Of a DNA stretch of 64,000 nucleotides, positions 11,501 through 21,317 are shown piece by piece. The position numbers and the translations under genes were made by a program. Source of the stretch: Polytrichum commune (taxonomy: Eukaryota > Streptophyta > Polytrichopsida > Polytrichales > Polytrichaceae); NCBI GenBank assembly GCA_950295325.1, contig OX485806.1, positions 23,560,001 to 23,624,000 of the forward strand, written 5' to 3'. The notes below the pieces were generated by a model. The model was given only the letters and a program-made list of their open reading frames with translations. It was not told the origin of the DNA and searched no databases. Numbering within the stretch: position 1 is the stretch's first letter; every line of letters begins with the position of its first letter.

Positions 11501-12317
11501 ATGTGAGAACGTGCTCGGAATTGGCATATGTCGCCACTGTTTGGCTAATTGAGGAGAGCTGGACGAAATGCACCAAAGTTTGGTTGGTTCGAAAACACCC
11601 GATCTGATTATCTTGCAATGCAGTCCAGCTGCAAATCTCGGTTAGATCACCCACTTGTTGGCCGAATGGCTCCCCCCATGTGTTCTCGAACCTTCCATTG
11701 ACGACTAAGTTCGTTGTGTTGTACATGGGTAGAGGTGGTCTGTACTTGCTCGACGACAATGCTGAGCTCGGCATGAATGTGAAATCTGTGATGTATGAGT
11801 CGTTTTGAATATCCAAGCTCGCCTCCAGGGTTAGGGTTGTGCGCATGTCAAAGAGATGGTCGCTTGTTGGCACCCATTTCAGCACTCGGAGGTACAGGCC
11901 ATCGCCGTTGCGGATCTTTGTTGTCTGCTCAAACCCCCATTGCTGGCTTGCGCTTCCGTTGCAGAAATTGAGGTTTAGAGTGTTGTTGTTGTTTCCTGGG
12001 ATCACATCCAGGCATCTTCGGCCGGACGGAGGGCTGACGTCCATCGAAAACTCCCCAGTCGTATTGTCGTACTCCCATTGCTCATTCAGCGATGACACCC
12101 CCTGGCATCGGTACGTGGTGAGCGACTCTTCAATTAGGCTTCTTGGCAGATTGATGCAATTGTCGGTAGAGTTGCAAGGGAGGACAAAATTTGTGGCACT
12201 CCAGTTTCCCACCATCAACCAACCCCATGCGTCCACTCCCCGGCCAACATCACTCATCATGAACATGAACATGAACATCATCATCATCACCATCCTCATC
12301 ATCCTCATCATCACCAT
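8570..12317 (-). CDS. Ricin-B lectin / DUF642-like receptor protein kinase
   Basis: Two exons, 12317-10775 and 9279-8570, joined by a GT-AG intron (donor GTGAGT; codon split as G|GC), give about 750 residues. The start chosen is the Met that opens a hydrophobic Met/Phe-rich signal peptide; an in-frame Met at 12389 would add 24 residues. The ectodomain begins with a ricin-B-like region holding two QxW motifs (NEQWEYD, SQQWGFE) and GRRCLDV. A jelly-roll module follows that resembles DUF642 (NGRFENTW, then ICSW, LTFQSQL and ATCSPYLTDV). There are about ten N-glycosylation sequons. A membrane helix (WLIVLIVGAVVLFFGA) precedes the kinase: GQGGFAKV loop, AVKRA lysine, HAEVDML glutamate, HRDIKSANVLL, DFG and DVYSFGVLLLELVSGR. 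It is an RD kinase and so is probably active. Oddities are YMDPQS in place of YMDPEY and a run of seven Asp near the C-terminus encoded by a trinucleotide repeat. Family knowledge predicts plasma-membrane sensing of a glycan or wall ligand; the actual ligand is unknown. Confidence 0.87.
9370..10017. repeat. Tandem direct duplication inside the kinase intron (period about 350 bp)
   Basis: Units at about 9370-9695 and 9720-10017 share long blocks in the same order. Examples are GCTATCGATCGGTAGAAACA versus GTTATCGATCGGTAGAAACA, then CGACATGACTATGTATGTAG at offset 352, then GATGGCACTGGAAGAGTCCG, and finally CAAGTCTGCAA at both unit ends. Identity is high but imperfect, so the duplication is not recent. 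The hAT-type MITE landed in the last bases of the second unit. Confidence 0.8.
10018..10695 (+). mobile_element. hAT-type MITE, copy 1 (678 bp), in the receptor kinase intron
   Basis: The element starts CTATGTTCGGG and ends CCCGAACTCTG, an imperfect terminal inverted repeat. It is flanked by a perfect 8-bp duplication, GTCTGCAA (10010-10017 and 10696-10703). It is nearly identical to the element at 14972-15633; the main difference is an internal 17-bp duplication here (repeated TGTAATTTCAATTCTCC). It encodes no protein. The interior is rich in GCCGAT/ATCGGC motifs that may act as subterminal transposase sites. The 8-bp duplication and C(A/T)N-type ends point to the hAT superfamily. Confidence 0.88.
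11839..12317 (-). other. Signal peptide and lectin-coding end of the kinase gene, with ATG microsatellite
   Basis: Between about 12258 and 12317 the coding strand is an ATG/ATC-type trinucleotide tract translating to MVMMRMMRMVMMMMFMFMFMM. It still has the hydrophobicity of a signal peptide, with likely cleavage before WGWLMVG. The tract could change in length by slippage without a frameshift. It also offers many alternative start codons, so the true initiation site is uncertain. Confidence 0.55.
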
Positions 12318-12389
12318 CTTGGTGGCTATGGCAGATCCACCTCTTTCGAGATTTGTTACCCCCGCCTCCACCAATTTTATTGTCACCAT

Positions 12390-14963
12390 AATTCACAATT
12401 TCATTGCTGCAGATTTCTCAAGTGTGTACTTCCTGACCACATGACAGCCGACATCAGATGGATTCGTAGGCCGAAAACACAACCTGAATGTCTGGAAGGA
12501 ATCTTCAAAACCAAGGCAACCGCAGCGCTCCAACCCAATCAATGGCTTCTCAATATCTGCTGGTCGAGCGAGGAGATTCATTAGGCAATAATGCATCGTC
12601 ATGATCAGTTCTCCTCATCGCACATTCAAACAATTTCTATAGTGGTGTGGGTTGCAGATTTGTTACCGGAGGTGGACTGGCCGGGAAACAAGTGAACCAA
12701 ATTCTGATTTGGGGATTGCTGGAGTTCCACGGATGTCCTTGAGCTGGGATAAAAAGAACTCTAAAACTCATCAGCAGCAGCTTATCAGCTGCGGAAGGCC
12801 AATCTGGTCACGGCCTCCGAGCTTGTTTCATGAATTGAGAAGATCCCAAATGCGATGCCAAAATCCTAATACCGAAATCCACCCCGAGTGGTCTCAAGAG
12901 ATGATAATGATGATGATCACGATGATGATGGGTTGGGTTTGTAGGTTAAGCCTGTCAGAAAAAAAATTACAATCACCAAACAGATCAAGAGGATTTTCAA
13001 TATGAAAACTGTTGATGGATCCACCTCCGATGAAGTTCAGATTATCTCCAGCCTCTTCAATCTACCCTCCATATTATGACACTTGAATATGCAACCCATT
13101 TCCCGTCACCCAAATTTTCTACTGTTGATTTACATCTGGCCTACAACCACAACATTTGTAATACAACGATTTCAGGTCTGATTTGTAGTAGAGGTATGTA
13201 ATGTGCATACATGGTGGGATCGACATATATGTCAACGCTCATATGCGATTAGTAATTTGGAACATGCAAGGCGACTTGGAGAACTTACAAGGTTGGAAGA
13301 ACATGAGGGAACGTTGTGAAACACATTTCTTCAATACAAGTGTTCTTTCATACATGCGTAGCTTCATTATGCATACATAATGATGTTTTGCATTGAAACA
13401 TGCCAATTTCCTGAAAAACCTTGATATCACTAACATTTGAGACCAAAATGTCATATAACCGAGGACATGACATTCAGATAATATGACACTTTCTTGCGCG
13501 AGCAAACGTGTCTTGATAAAGAGAGAGAACAACACTTTGTTTTCTTTTGCAAAAAGTTGGATATCCAATGGACCTCACTCCCTCAGTCCGATTCTCCCAA
13601 CTGTCCCAATTCGGATCATGAATTCCCAACTAAGTTATAAACTACATTGAATATGGTATTCGATGTCGCTTACTATTTGAATTTACACAGTGCTATATCA
13701 TTTTCCTACCATTGATGTAAGTTACACCAAGTAAAGTTGTTGATGTTCTATAGCGTCCGGACCACCAATTTAACCTTTTTTGGGGGTAAAATATGAGACG
13801 TACAGTAAATGGATACAGTATTGTGTGATTTTAAACCACAAGTGATACGAAGTATCATTGTCGGCGAGGACGTGCAATTTGAGGCGGATGACCATGGTCA
13901 TGGTCATAGTCGTAGTTGTATGTCAACCAAACGACTGTTAAGCTCACTGTGGCTTGGCACAGGTCAACTATATATCTGCTGCAAAATCTCAAGTCTTTCC
14001 TTCTCTACATACCTAACATACCCGGAATATTCCATAAGGAAGATGGGTCTTAAATGGTTAATTTTTTCCAACTACACTAATTATCTTGATTAGTGCGGTG
14101 TTACTAATCGGAGATACGCGGTGCAATCACGTCTTGCTCAGGGTTTCAATTTTGACTAACAAAACTTCAATAGGTTGTTGGATGTTATAGAACACAAACG
14201 AGTTTGGTAGTAGAATATTACGTTCTTGTCAAATAGTTATAGCATTCGGTTGAGCAAAGGAGCCCAATTAAGCAAATCTACCTTACGATCGACAAACCAC
14301 TCATTTCCTCCCAATTTCTACTTAAAACAGGTCAACACTTTAGCTAGTCCATATTCATCATGGCCCCATAATCTTTATTCAGTCATGTGGGTCGGTTCCG
14401 TGACCCTAGAATATGTGGGGCCTCGAACAAAGTAAGAATATCCATTTACTATTCATACATTCAAGGTGACATTTGAGAATTTGGGTGGAGTTATAATCCC
14501 GGCACTATTCACAAGACACACTATTCATCCCAGTATTATTCATTGAAAATATTATTTATAGCAACACTAACATTGAAAATACCAACACGATTCACAACAT
14601 TATTACTGTTCATACCAACACCAAACTCTTCCTATTTCCTACGTTTCTTCCCATGAAGGTAAGCCCACATCAGATGCTAAATATAGAATGGAACATAACC
14701 TTGCAGTTGAATAATGTTATGCCCCACAAATGCAAGGATTTGAGGATTAAAGTTGGGAAGAAGTAGTAGGTGAGTTGACATTCATCAAAACGAATAACTT
14801 ATACCATCACCAACTTCGATGTGAAAAAAAGGTTACTAATCAACTAAAACTTGGAGCGTGAAGTACAAGAATACTGCAGCCAGGAATCCAGTCTCCCTTT
14901 TCATTTATACAATAGTTATGATCCAGGAGGTGGGATCAAACTAAATTGGGTACATGCATGCAT
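12390..14963. other. Promoter side of the kinase gene and intergenic DNA
   Basis: The kinase promoter and 5' leader should lie within roughly 12320-13000, but no TATA element could be placed with confidence. Frames of 60-117 codons occur on both strands without family resemblance. A segment near 14090-14190 repeats one near 3160-3250. Nothing else with readable boundaries was found. Confidence 0.4.
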
Positions 14964-14971
14964 ATTAAGGT

Positions 14972-15633
14972 CTATGTTCGGGGAAAACCGACGGCTAGTT
15001 CATTATCAGCCAATGGATTTCCCCTCATGGCCGGTCCAAATTTCCAACCATCGGATGGCAATCCGACTGTAATTTCAATCCTCCGGCAATTAGCCGATGG
15101 ATCAGAAAATGTCCCGGAAATGTAGCCGATTCTTCTTGCGAGTTACTGGATTTCAGCCGGAAGCATCCAAAGCGCTATTTGTTTGGGGCATCTGATGATG
15201 CACTTGAGGAAGTACCCTAAACCTTAAACTTTTTGAATTATGCAACCTTTCCATGACCAAATCCAATTGCTTCTATGAAGAATTGGGGGACCCTTGGCCT
15301 TCAGGCGGTGAAGGCATTGCTAGGTTCAATTCCTGCCAAGGATATTAACTCTTCAAATTTAAAGTTTTGAACATGCCTTTTTTTTTTCACTTATTCAAGA
15401 TTTTGTACTAAGAAATGATTTCTAATAACTTTTCATACATTTTTTAAACAATTAGTGCCGATATGAATTCCATTTAATCGGATATTGGCCAATGAAAATA
15501 TGAAAATATAGGCAATTGGCCGATTGATTTTACAAAAGACCGGCTGTTGCCGATGTAAATTGGAAAAAATCCGACCCTTCGTAGCAACTACCGGCAATTA
15601 GCCACTAAGGCTTCAAAAACTTCCCGAACTCTG
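14972..15633 (+). mobile_element. hAT-type MITE, copy 2 (662 bp)
   Basis: This is the same element as at 10018-10695 and in the same orientation. It has CTATGTTCGGGG and CCCGAACTCTG ends and a perfect 8-bp duplication, ATTAAGGT (14964-14971 and 15634-15641). By eye the copies differ at only a few per cent of positions, which indicates recent movement. It has no coding capacity; open frames across it are fortuitous. Confidence 0.9.
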
Positions 15634-15641
15634 ATTAAGGT

Positions 15642-15830
15642 ATGTGGAGGATTTTTGTTTATTTATTTATTTTATTGGGTCTACTTCTACTATGTACATC
15701 CACACTACGGTTTAGTTGTGTAGCCATTAGCAAATCTACATTAGAGCATCAGCAAAATCGGGTTGAAAATCGGTCTTCCCACGATTTAGTTATGATTAGC
15801 GGAAGTGCATGTTTGTGGTTGGATCCTTAG
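15642..15830 (+). pseudogene. Fragment sharing a peptide with 42655-42909, likely mobile-element remnant
   Basis: The plus-strand frame contains SKSTLEHQQNRVENRSSHDL. The minus-strand frame at 42655-42909 contains SQSTMKHPQNWVENWTSLDL in the same arrangement, and the underlying DNA is also alignable. The two loci therefore carry fragments of one ancestral coding sequence. I do not recognise the protein. With no start, splice or domain context, a decayed transposon or retrogene fragment is the most cautious reading. Confidence 0.35.
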
Positions 15831-16908
15831 TTGAATAGTATATAGGTGGCCCTCTCAGTAGTGTTTGCTATTGAGTATGAAGTAGTCAATAAAATTAAAG
15901 ACGTAGTCCAATCTCTTTTGAACATGTGTCATTATGGTGTTTGTTCTTTGGTCCTCACTCAACCACACGCTAATCAAATATAGGAGTCCAATTAAGAAAG
16001 TAACTAAATAACATCTTGCACGTCTTATATGGCTCCGAAACAACGTTTTTTCTTGGGGGTACTTCATGATGTCAATTTGCACCAAAAATTGTATTTTTTG
16101 AAAAATCCTCTTATAACATGTGATCTAACTCCACTTTTAAGGAAAATATTGCATCGTATTGTCAACTTGTTACATTTGGATCAAACAAACAAAAAGCCAA
16201 ATGGCAATCTTCATTATGCATTGTGCAACCAACATGCAAATACTCATAAAACCCCAAAAAATCCGTCTTTGAAACAATAATCATTCCTGTGAAAACCAAT
16301 CAAGCCAAACTAAACACAACACTACTAACATATGAGTCCTACGCAATCAACCCGAGTTGGTAAAAGAACAATACAAATTGACCACTGTCCTAGGTTTACA
16401 AATTTTCCAATTACAGAGGACAAGTTTCTAGTGATGTAGGTTGATTGCCCAAGACTCTAATGCTTGTGATGCAAGTGACGTAAACTGAATTCATAATTTC
16501 CCATTTGTGCACAACAACTGTTTGCTGCATGCATGACTCCTTGCAATTGCGATTTTTTTGGCCCATATGACGCATTATAAGAACCCTAAATCCTATCAAG
16601 TCAGCCCATAATATTTGATTCCTTTTTATTGTGTGGCTGATGTGAAAATTAAGTTAGTGGCCCTAGTGGTTGCAGCTGAAATTCTATGTTGAACTTCTTC
16701 AGCGATTCCTGATACGTATCTTTCCTTGTATGCCAAGATACTGCAATTTCAGAGAAAGCGAAGATGCAACTTCCCTCAACAGACAAGTATTCTAGAGTCG
16801 TTTATTAATTCCCAATCACGACTCCATCGCCAATTTATAGGGTACTTCGATTTCGATCATATTGGAACCAGTAGTACCATGACACATGTGCCTGGTTTTG
16901 AGTGCTAA

Positions 16909-17426
16909 GTGAGGAGGAATGAGCGGTTATGGTAGACTCTAGGCATCCGTGTTATGTTTGGGTCAACTTTTGGCTTCAAAAAATCATAGAAATTTCGAAT
17001 TAAAGTACAAAACTACCACATAATTTACAATCCTTTTGATATATGTTTTCCTACATGGAATTGTTTTGCACCACCTTGTACGTCTCCAGAGCTGATGTAG
17101 AATCTCTTAAGTGATTGGTTATGGGCTCTAAATTATGATTGATCAAAAAATTTCCGACTAAATGTGGATAGAACTTAGTGAAGTTAGAGTAGAGGCCGGC
17201 CCATAAGCGATCACTTAAGAGGTTATGCGCCATATTTGGAGAAGTACAAGGCGGTGGATGTTTTTCTTGTGTAGGGAGATAGAAATTAGGAAGACTACAA
17301 ACTTTTCAACAATTTCATTCCTCAAATTGAAATTACCGTAAGTTTTTGAAACCAAAAGTTAACCCGAACATATTACCAATGTCTAGAGTCTATCATAACC
17401 GCTCATTTTAAATGCTTATTCCTCAC
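16909..17426. mobile_element. Foldback element with long inverted arms (about 220 bp each)
   Basis: The left arm (from GTGAGGAGGAATGAGCGGTT) is the inverted counterpart of the right arm, which ends in CCGCTCATTTTAAATGCTTA followed by TTCCTCAC. Matching continues inward through blocks such as ACCTTGTACGTCTCC and its mirror GGAGAAGTACAAGG. One-armed relatives occur at about 30800-31030 and 62960-63270. Long arms suggest a Mutator-like foldback, but no 9-bp target duplication could be found, so the superfamily is open. Confidence 0.6.
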
Positions 17427-17769
17427 TTTCCAACTTATCAAAATTCAGTCCTAGCTTGATTGGATTGGATGGGAAAACCTTGGAAAAATGTGGTCAAGTT
17501 GACCCCGCTGGTATTATGTCATGGAGTGCAATTGCATGAGCAGTTTGGGGCTCATGCTATTTCCAGTCTCCGCGTAAGAGGTTGGCATGGTTCATGGATC
17601 TCTACTCTTCATGAAACATGAGCCCAACGTGTCAAATCATGTGGACCAACATACACATTTGCTATTTTAGGAAAGAAGGAAAGAAAGAAAATTTTGCTAG
17701 TGAGCTAATCATGATAGAAAGTGGACGACCTGGAAACATTTGAGTTGAGTTGACCCCATTGGCAATATA

Positions 17770-18228
17770 CACCCTAAACTCTGTAATTTCAACCTCCATA
17801 ATGTCACACACTCCTTAATATCCCAAAACCCTAGGGAATGGACGTTTGTAGTTCAAATCTCACTCCTTATTGTCACATTTCTCTCCCTTCTATCACAAAA
17901 ATTTTCATTAATGCAAACCACCCAAGAAGTCAATCCACACCCTCGCATTACGCCATGTGTCAAATGTGGAGTGTCTTCTTCTTCTTCTTGAATGTTGGTG
18001 CATGCCTCTGTCACATCGCCCGGGAAGGCCGAGTGGAGTGGACCACACTAGCGTAGGTGCCAAGAGAATGAATTCAAATTGTCCTCACATCTCCTTTGTG
18101 TTATTCCATAATGTCACACCCTACACTAATTATATAGTATCACGCATCCATGTTAACACTATAGAACTCTATAATATCACATGCACTTTGGTTGCCACAA
18201 GTGTGATACTATGGAGTTTAGATTGTAT
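17770..18228. mobile_element. MITE copy with CTAAACTCC-type ends (about 460 bp)
   Basis: This is homologous over its whole length to 61722-62157. The ends are inverted: left CCTAAACTC then ATAATGTCACAC; the right end in reverse is CTAAACTCCATAGTATCACA. Both copies carry a TTCTTCTTCTTC tract and GGAGTGGACCACACTAGCGT. Similar open frames in both copies are simply carried by the repeat. The superfamily could not be assigned. Confidence 0.6.
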
Positions 18229-19621
18229 TTAACATAAGTTTTGCAGTTTGCAACTCTATTATGCAACCACCAAATTTATCTACATACTTGATCACCGAAC
18301 ATTGCTCGAGAGACACAGGGCTCGATCTTCTTGAATCTTCATATGTCTTAAACCTTTTTGGATGTGAGCACACCATTGAGACACGATTAGAGGGACGAAA
18401 GGAATTCTAAGGCCAAGCTAACTGACTATGGATTACTGCTCAACTTTTTTTTTTTGCTTGGTCGCTCTTTCTTCCACATGTTTGGGCAAAAGTGTGGTTC
18501 GAGCATTCGAATCATAAAGTGGTAGGCATTAGTGTTAGATTCATGCAACGTATTCATCAAAAAAACTCAATACATGGAAATCTCTTGACACACCCAAGCA
18601 GCTTTGTGACGGTTGAAAATGTTTGTGTCTATGGCCCAAGAAATATGATTTTACACCATTGTTGGACCGGTATCACCCTTGATGAATATGCTACTCGGAT
18701 ATATCTACTAAAGATTTTACAAGTTTTTTTGTACTAGTAGGCTATTTGAAAGTTTTGTGATCGATTTTTGATACTAGTCGGGTCTATATACCATCCAAGA
18801 AGCTTCATAGTCATGTGCAAGTATCCTAATATAAATGTGGTATTGACTAGGGTATAATAACAAAAGTTCCATCTTATGTTACCACCAAGTATCGATTTCT
18901 GATTGGTTTTACAATTGTGATGTCAGTTGAGTCAGTTCTTCGAAATCCCATTACTACTGAGATCGTGTGTTGATTTGCCTACATATATATCGGCCCAGCA
19001 TTGAATTTTGCAAGTGGTGATCCTTCCTTACACCTGCTAAGCTTAGCTAGAAATCACAACCTGGCAAGCAGTGAAGAAATGTTGGCACAATAAGGATGAT
19101 ACACATGTCAATTGCCTTCCTTATTTATAATTGAAGTATTTTGGGTTAAATAGTCAACATACAACATTCTCCTTTATCAATATACATCTTCCCTCCGCCC
19201 CATACTTTGTCAATGATCCAGGAATCTAATGAAGAAATTTGAAGTTTGACATCTGTTCTTGAGCAAAGTCATGACTCGATCGCCACACTCCCACTGTACA
19301 ACAACATTCTAGGAAGGTGTGTAGCCCAGAATAGAAAACAACTTGTGGGATTTAGTGTCCCTTACTATTTGGACCATTGCAGTACTATAAGGAGTTTTAA
19401 TTTCATTTATTTTTTTAACTTTTTAGAAAACATGAGCAACTTTAATCAATAAAAAGTTACATACCAAGCAAAAGTTACAGCACAATCTGGTAGGTGATAA
19501 AAACAGTTTTGGCACTTGCATGTTGAAATGTTAATTTTTAAGTGACACAGAGAATTTTATAAATGATAAATTTTTAAGTGACGTGTGATATTTCACTCAA
19601 ATTTTGCATTAATTGGGTGTA
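18229..19621. other. Intergenic DNA without recognised features
   Basis: AT-rich sequence with short open frames only (up to about 81 codons). There is no domain resemblance, no splice-supported exon chain and no repeat boundary that could be read. Confidence 0.4.
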
Positions 19622-19624
19622 TTT

Positions 19625-20103
19625 CACCATTTATGGTATTTTGTGTCATATGCGTAATAGTGTTAGTTACCCTATTTTGAGGCATATGTTAGGTTATATT
19701 GATGATTAACAACTTCATCATAAGTGTCACCACATGGCCCTTAGGCGTTCAAGTGCGCTTGCTAGTATCTTGGCACGAGAATGTTGAATAATGTTATGAG
19801 GTGTATGCCTATGATACACAATGGTCTACAAGTTGACTAAAGTGTCCACAAATGACATTTGGCATTAGTATGCCCAATAATATCTTTCCTTGCATATTAA
19901 AATACAAAACTGTCATCTCGAGTATCCCAATTTGCTACTCTAAATGTCAGACCATAAACAAATCTTCACTTTGAAAAGATGTTTATGTTGACAAATAGTA
20001 TGATATTGGCAATTAGTGGACGTGCCACTTTGAGACCTCTAGGTATCTAGTTTAGGCCCTTTGCAAATAGCCTACATGACACTAAAGACCATAAACGGTG
20101 TAG
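19625..20103. mobile_element. CTACACC-ended element, copy A (about 480 bp)
   Basis: The ends are imperfect inverted repeats: CACCATTTATGGTATTTTGT at the left, and GACACTAAAGACCATAAACG followed by GTGTAG at the right. It aligns with the interrupted element at 46165-48868 through blocks such as ACCCTATTTTGAGGCATATG and GTTCAAGTGCGCTTGCTAGT. It therefore serves as an uninterrupted reference for that nested locus. Confidence 0.65.
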
Positions 20104-20387
20104 CACAAGCAGGAAATGTACTCACATCAAACATACATTCCACAACTTTCACGTATGCGACACAATGTCAACATCAATACATCATAATTCACCAAATCAA
20201 CTTCTTATTAGCATTACACCATACTCATGCCAAGGTAATCATAAGCACACTTGAATATGAAGTGTCATGAGGTGACACTAATGACAAAGTGGTTGATCAT
20301 AAGTGTATCATAGGATAGGCCTCAAAATAGGATAAATGATGTTGTTCTGCATGTAACACTAAATACCATAAACGGTGTAGACCAGTT
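20104..20387. mobile_element. CTACACC-ended element, inverted partial copy
   Basis: Read on the minus strand from 20387, this begins CTACACCGTTTATGGTATTT. It then follows the same order of blocks as copy A (CCTATTTTGAGG, GTGTCACCTCATGACACTT, ACCTTGGCATGA). It abuts copy A in the opposite orientation, giving a tail-to-tail pair. Confidence 0.55.
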
Positions 20388-20734
20388 CGTAAGGGACTCA
20401 TTTATGTCAAAACGATTGTAACTTATCCTTTGCGAGCTGGTCTAAATGATACAATTTTACTTTGGTTAGTTTGAACACTACTTTTTGAAACACAAAACCC
20501 CTAAACAGTGCTTGTAGTTGACCCCAATCATCGTCCCTCCTATTTGGTGCAATCTTTGGAGCGGAGACAAACAAGTTATGGATTCTAGTGAAAAGATTGA
20601 CATTCGCCTAAGACTGATTGCCTCCTACGAATCCTCTCCCATGCTTGGCATTGAAGCTTTCTCCTGATGCTACATTCTAACTACAAACAGAAATAAAACC
20701 GAAGAGAGTAAACTACAACCATCGAAAACACTCC

Positions 20735-21275
20735 CATGCATCGTAGTTGGGCAAATAAGAGTGGATGTGGTCGTTTTTGGCATCAGCGCACTATTTTCCC
20801 TCCTTATCCCTCAAGGACAGAGCCAAAGAAAGCAAACTACAACCACCAATCCAGAATGGTGGTTGTGTGTACACTCACCTTGAGTAGATGATCTATAGTG
20901 CAAAATGCGAGACTTTAGCCTCAGGTTGACGATGTGCTCTTTTCTTTAGCATCAAATGCCAGAAGAAAACGCAATCCTGTTGATGACTTCATCAAGGCAC
21001 TTATAGGCAAGTAAGAGCAGTTGTGGCGGTTGTCATCAATGCACTTTTTCCCTCCTCATCCCTCAAAAACAGAGCCAAAGAAAGCAAACCAAACTACAAC
21101 CACCCAACCCAATTGGTGCTTTTGTGTGTACTTGAACGCACCTTGAGTAGAATCTGATCCCTAGTGCAAAATGTGAGACTTTAGCCTCAGGTTGATATTG
21201 CATCAAATTTTATTTTGCATCAAATGCCAGAAGAAGCAGAAAACGTAGTCCTGTTCATGACCACTTCGTCAAGAT
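20735..21275. repeat. Tandem duplication in the 3' flank of the CaaX-protein gene (period about 250-270 bp)
   Basis: Two units share GAGCCAAAGAAAGCAAAC (20820 and 21072), GACTTTAGCCTCAGGTTGA (20911 and 21177) and ATCAAATGCCAGAAGAA in the same order. The duplication may lie partly in the 3' UTR of the minus-strand gene that ends at 21318. Confidence 0.65.
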
Positions 21276-21317
21276 ACCTACTCATGGATCCATGAATGGA
21301 AGGTAGGTAATTTAAGG

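Noticed and set aside
11839-12444. A 201-codon plus-strand frame
   Set aside because: It is antisense to the lectin exon of the receptor kinase; its hydrophobic Met/Ile run is the mirror of the ATG microsatellite.
12393-12602. A 69-codon minus-strand frame just upstream of the kinase start
   Set aside because: It is in the same frame but ends in a stop two codons before the alternative Met. It has no domain and is at most a leader ORF.
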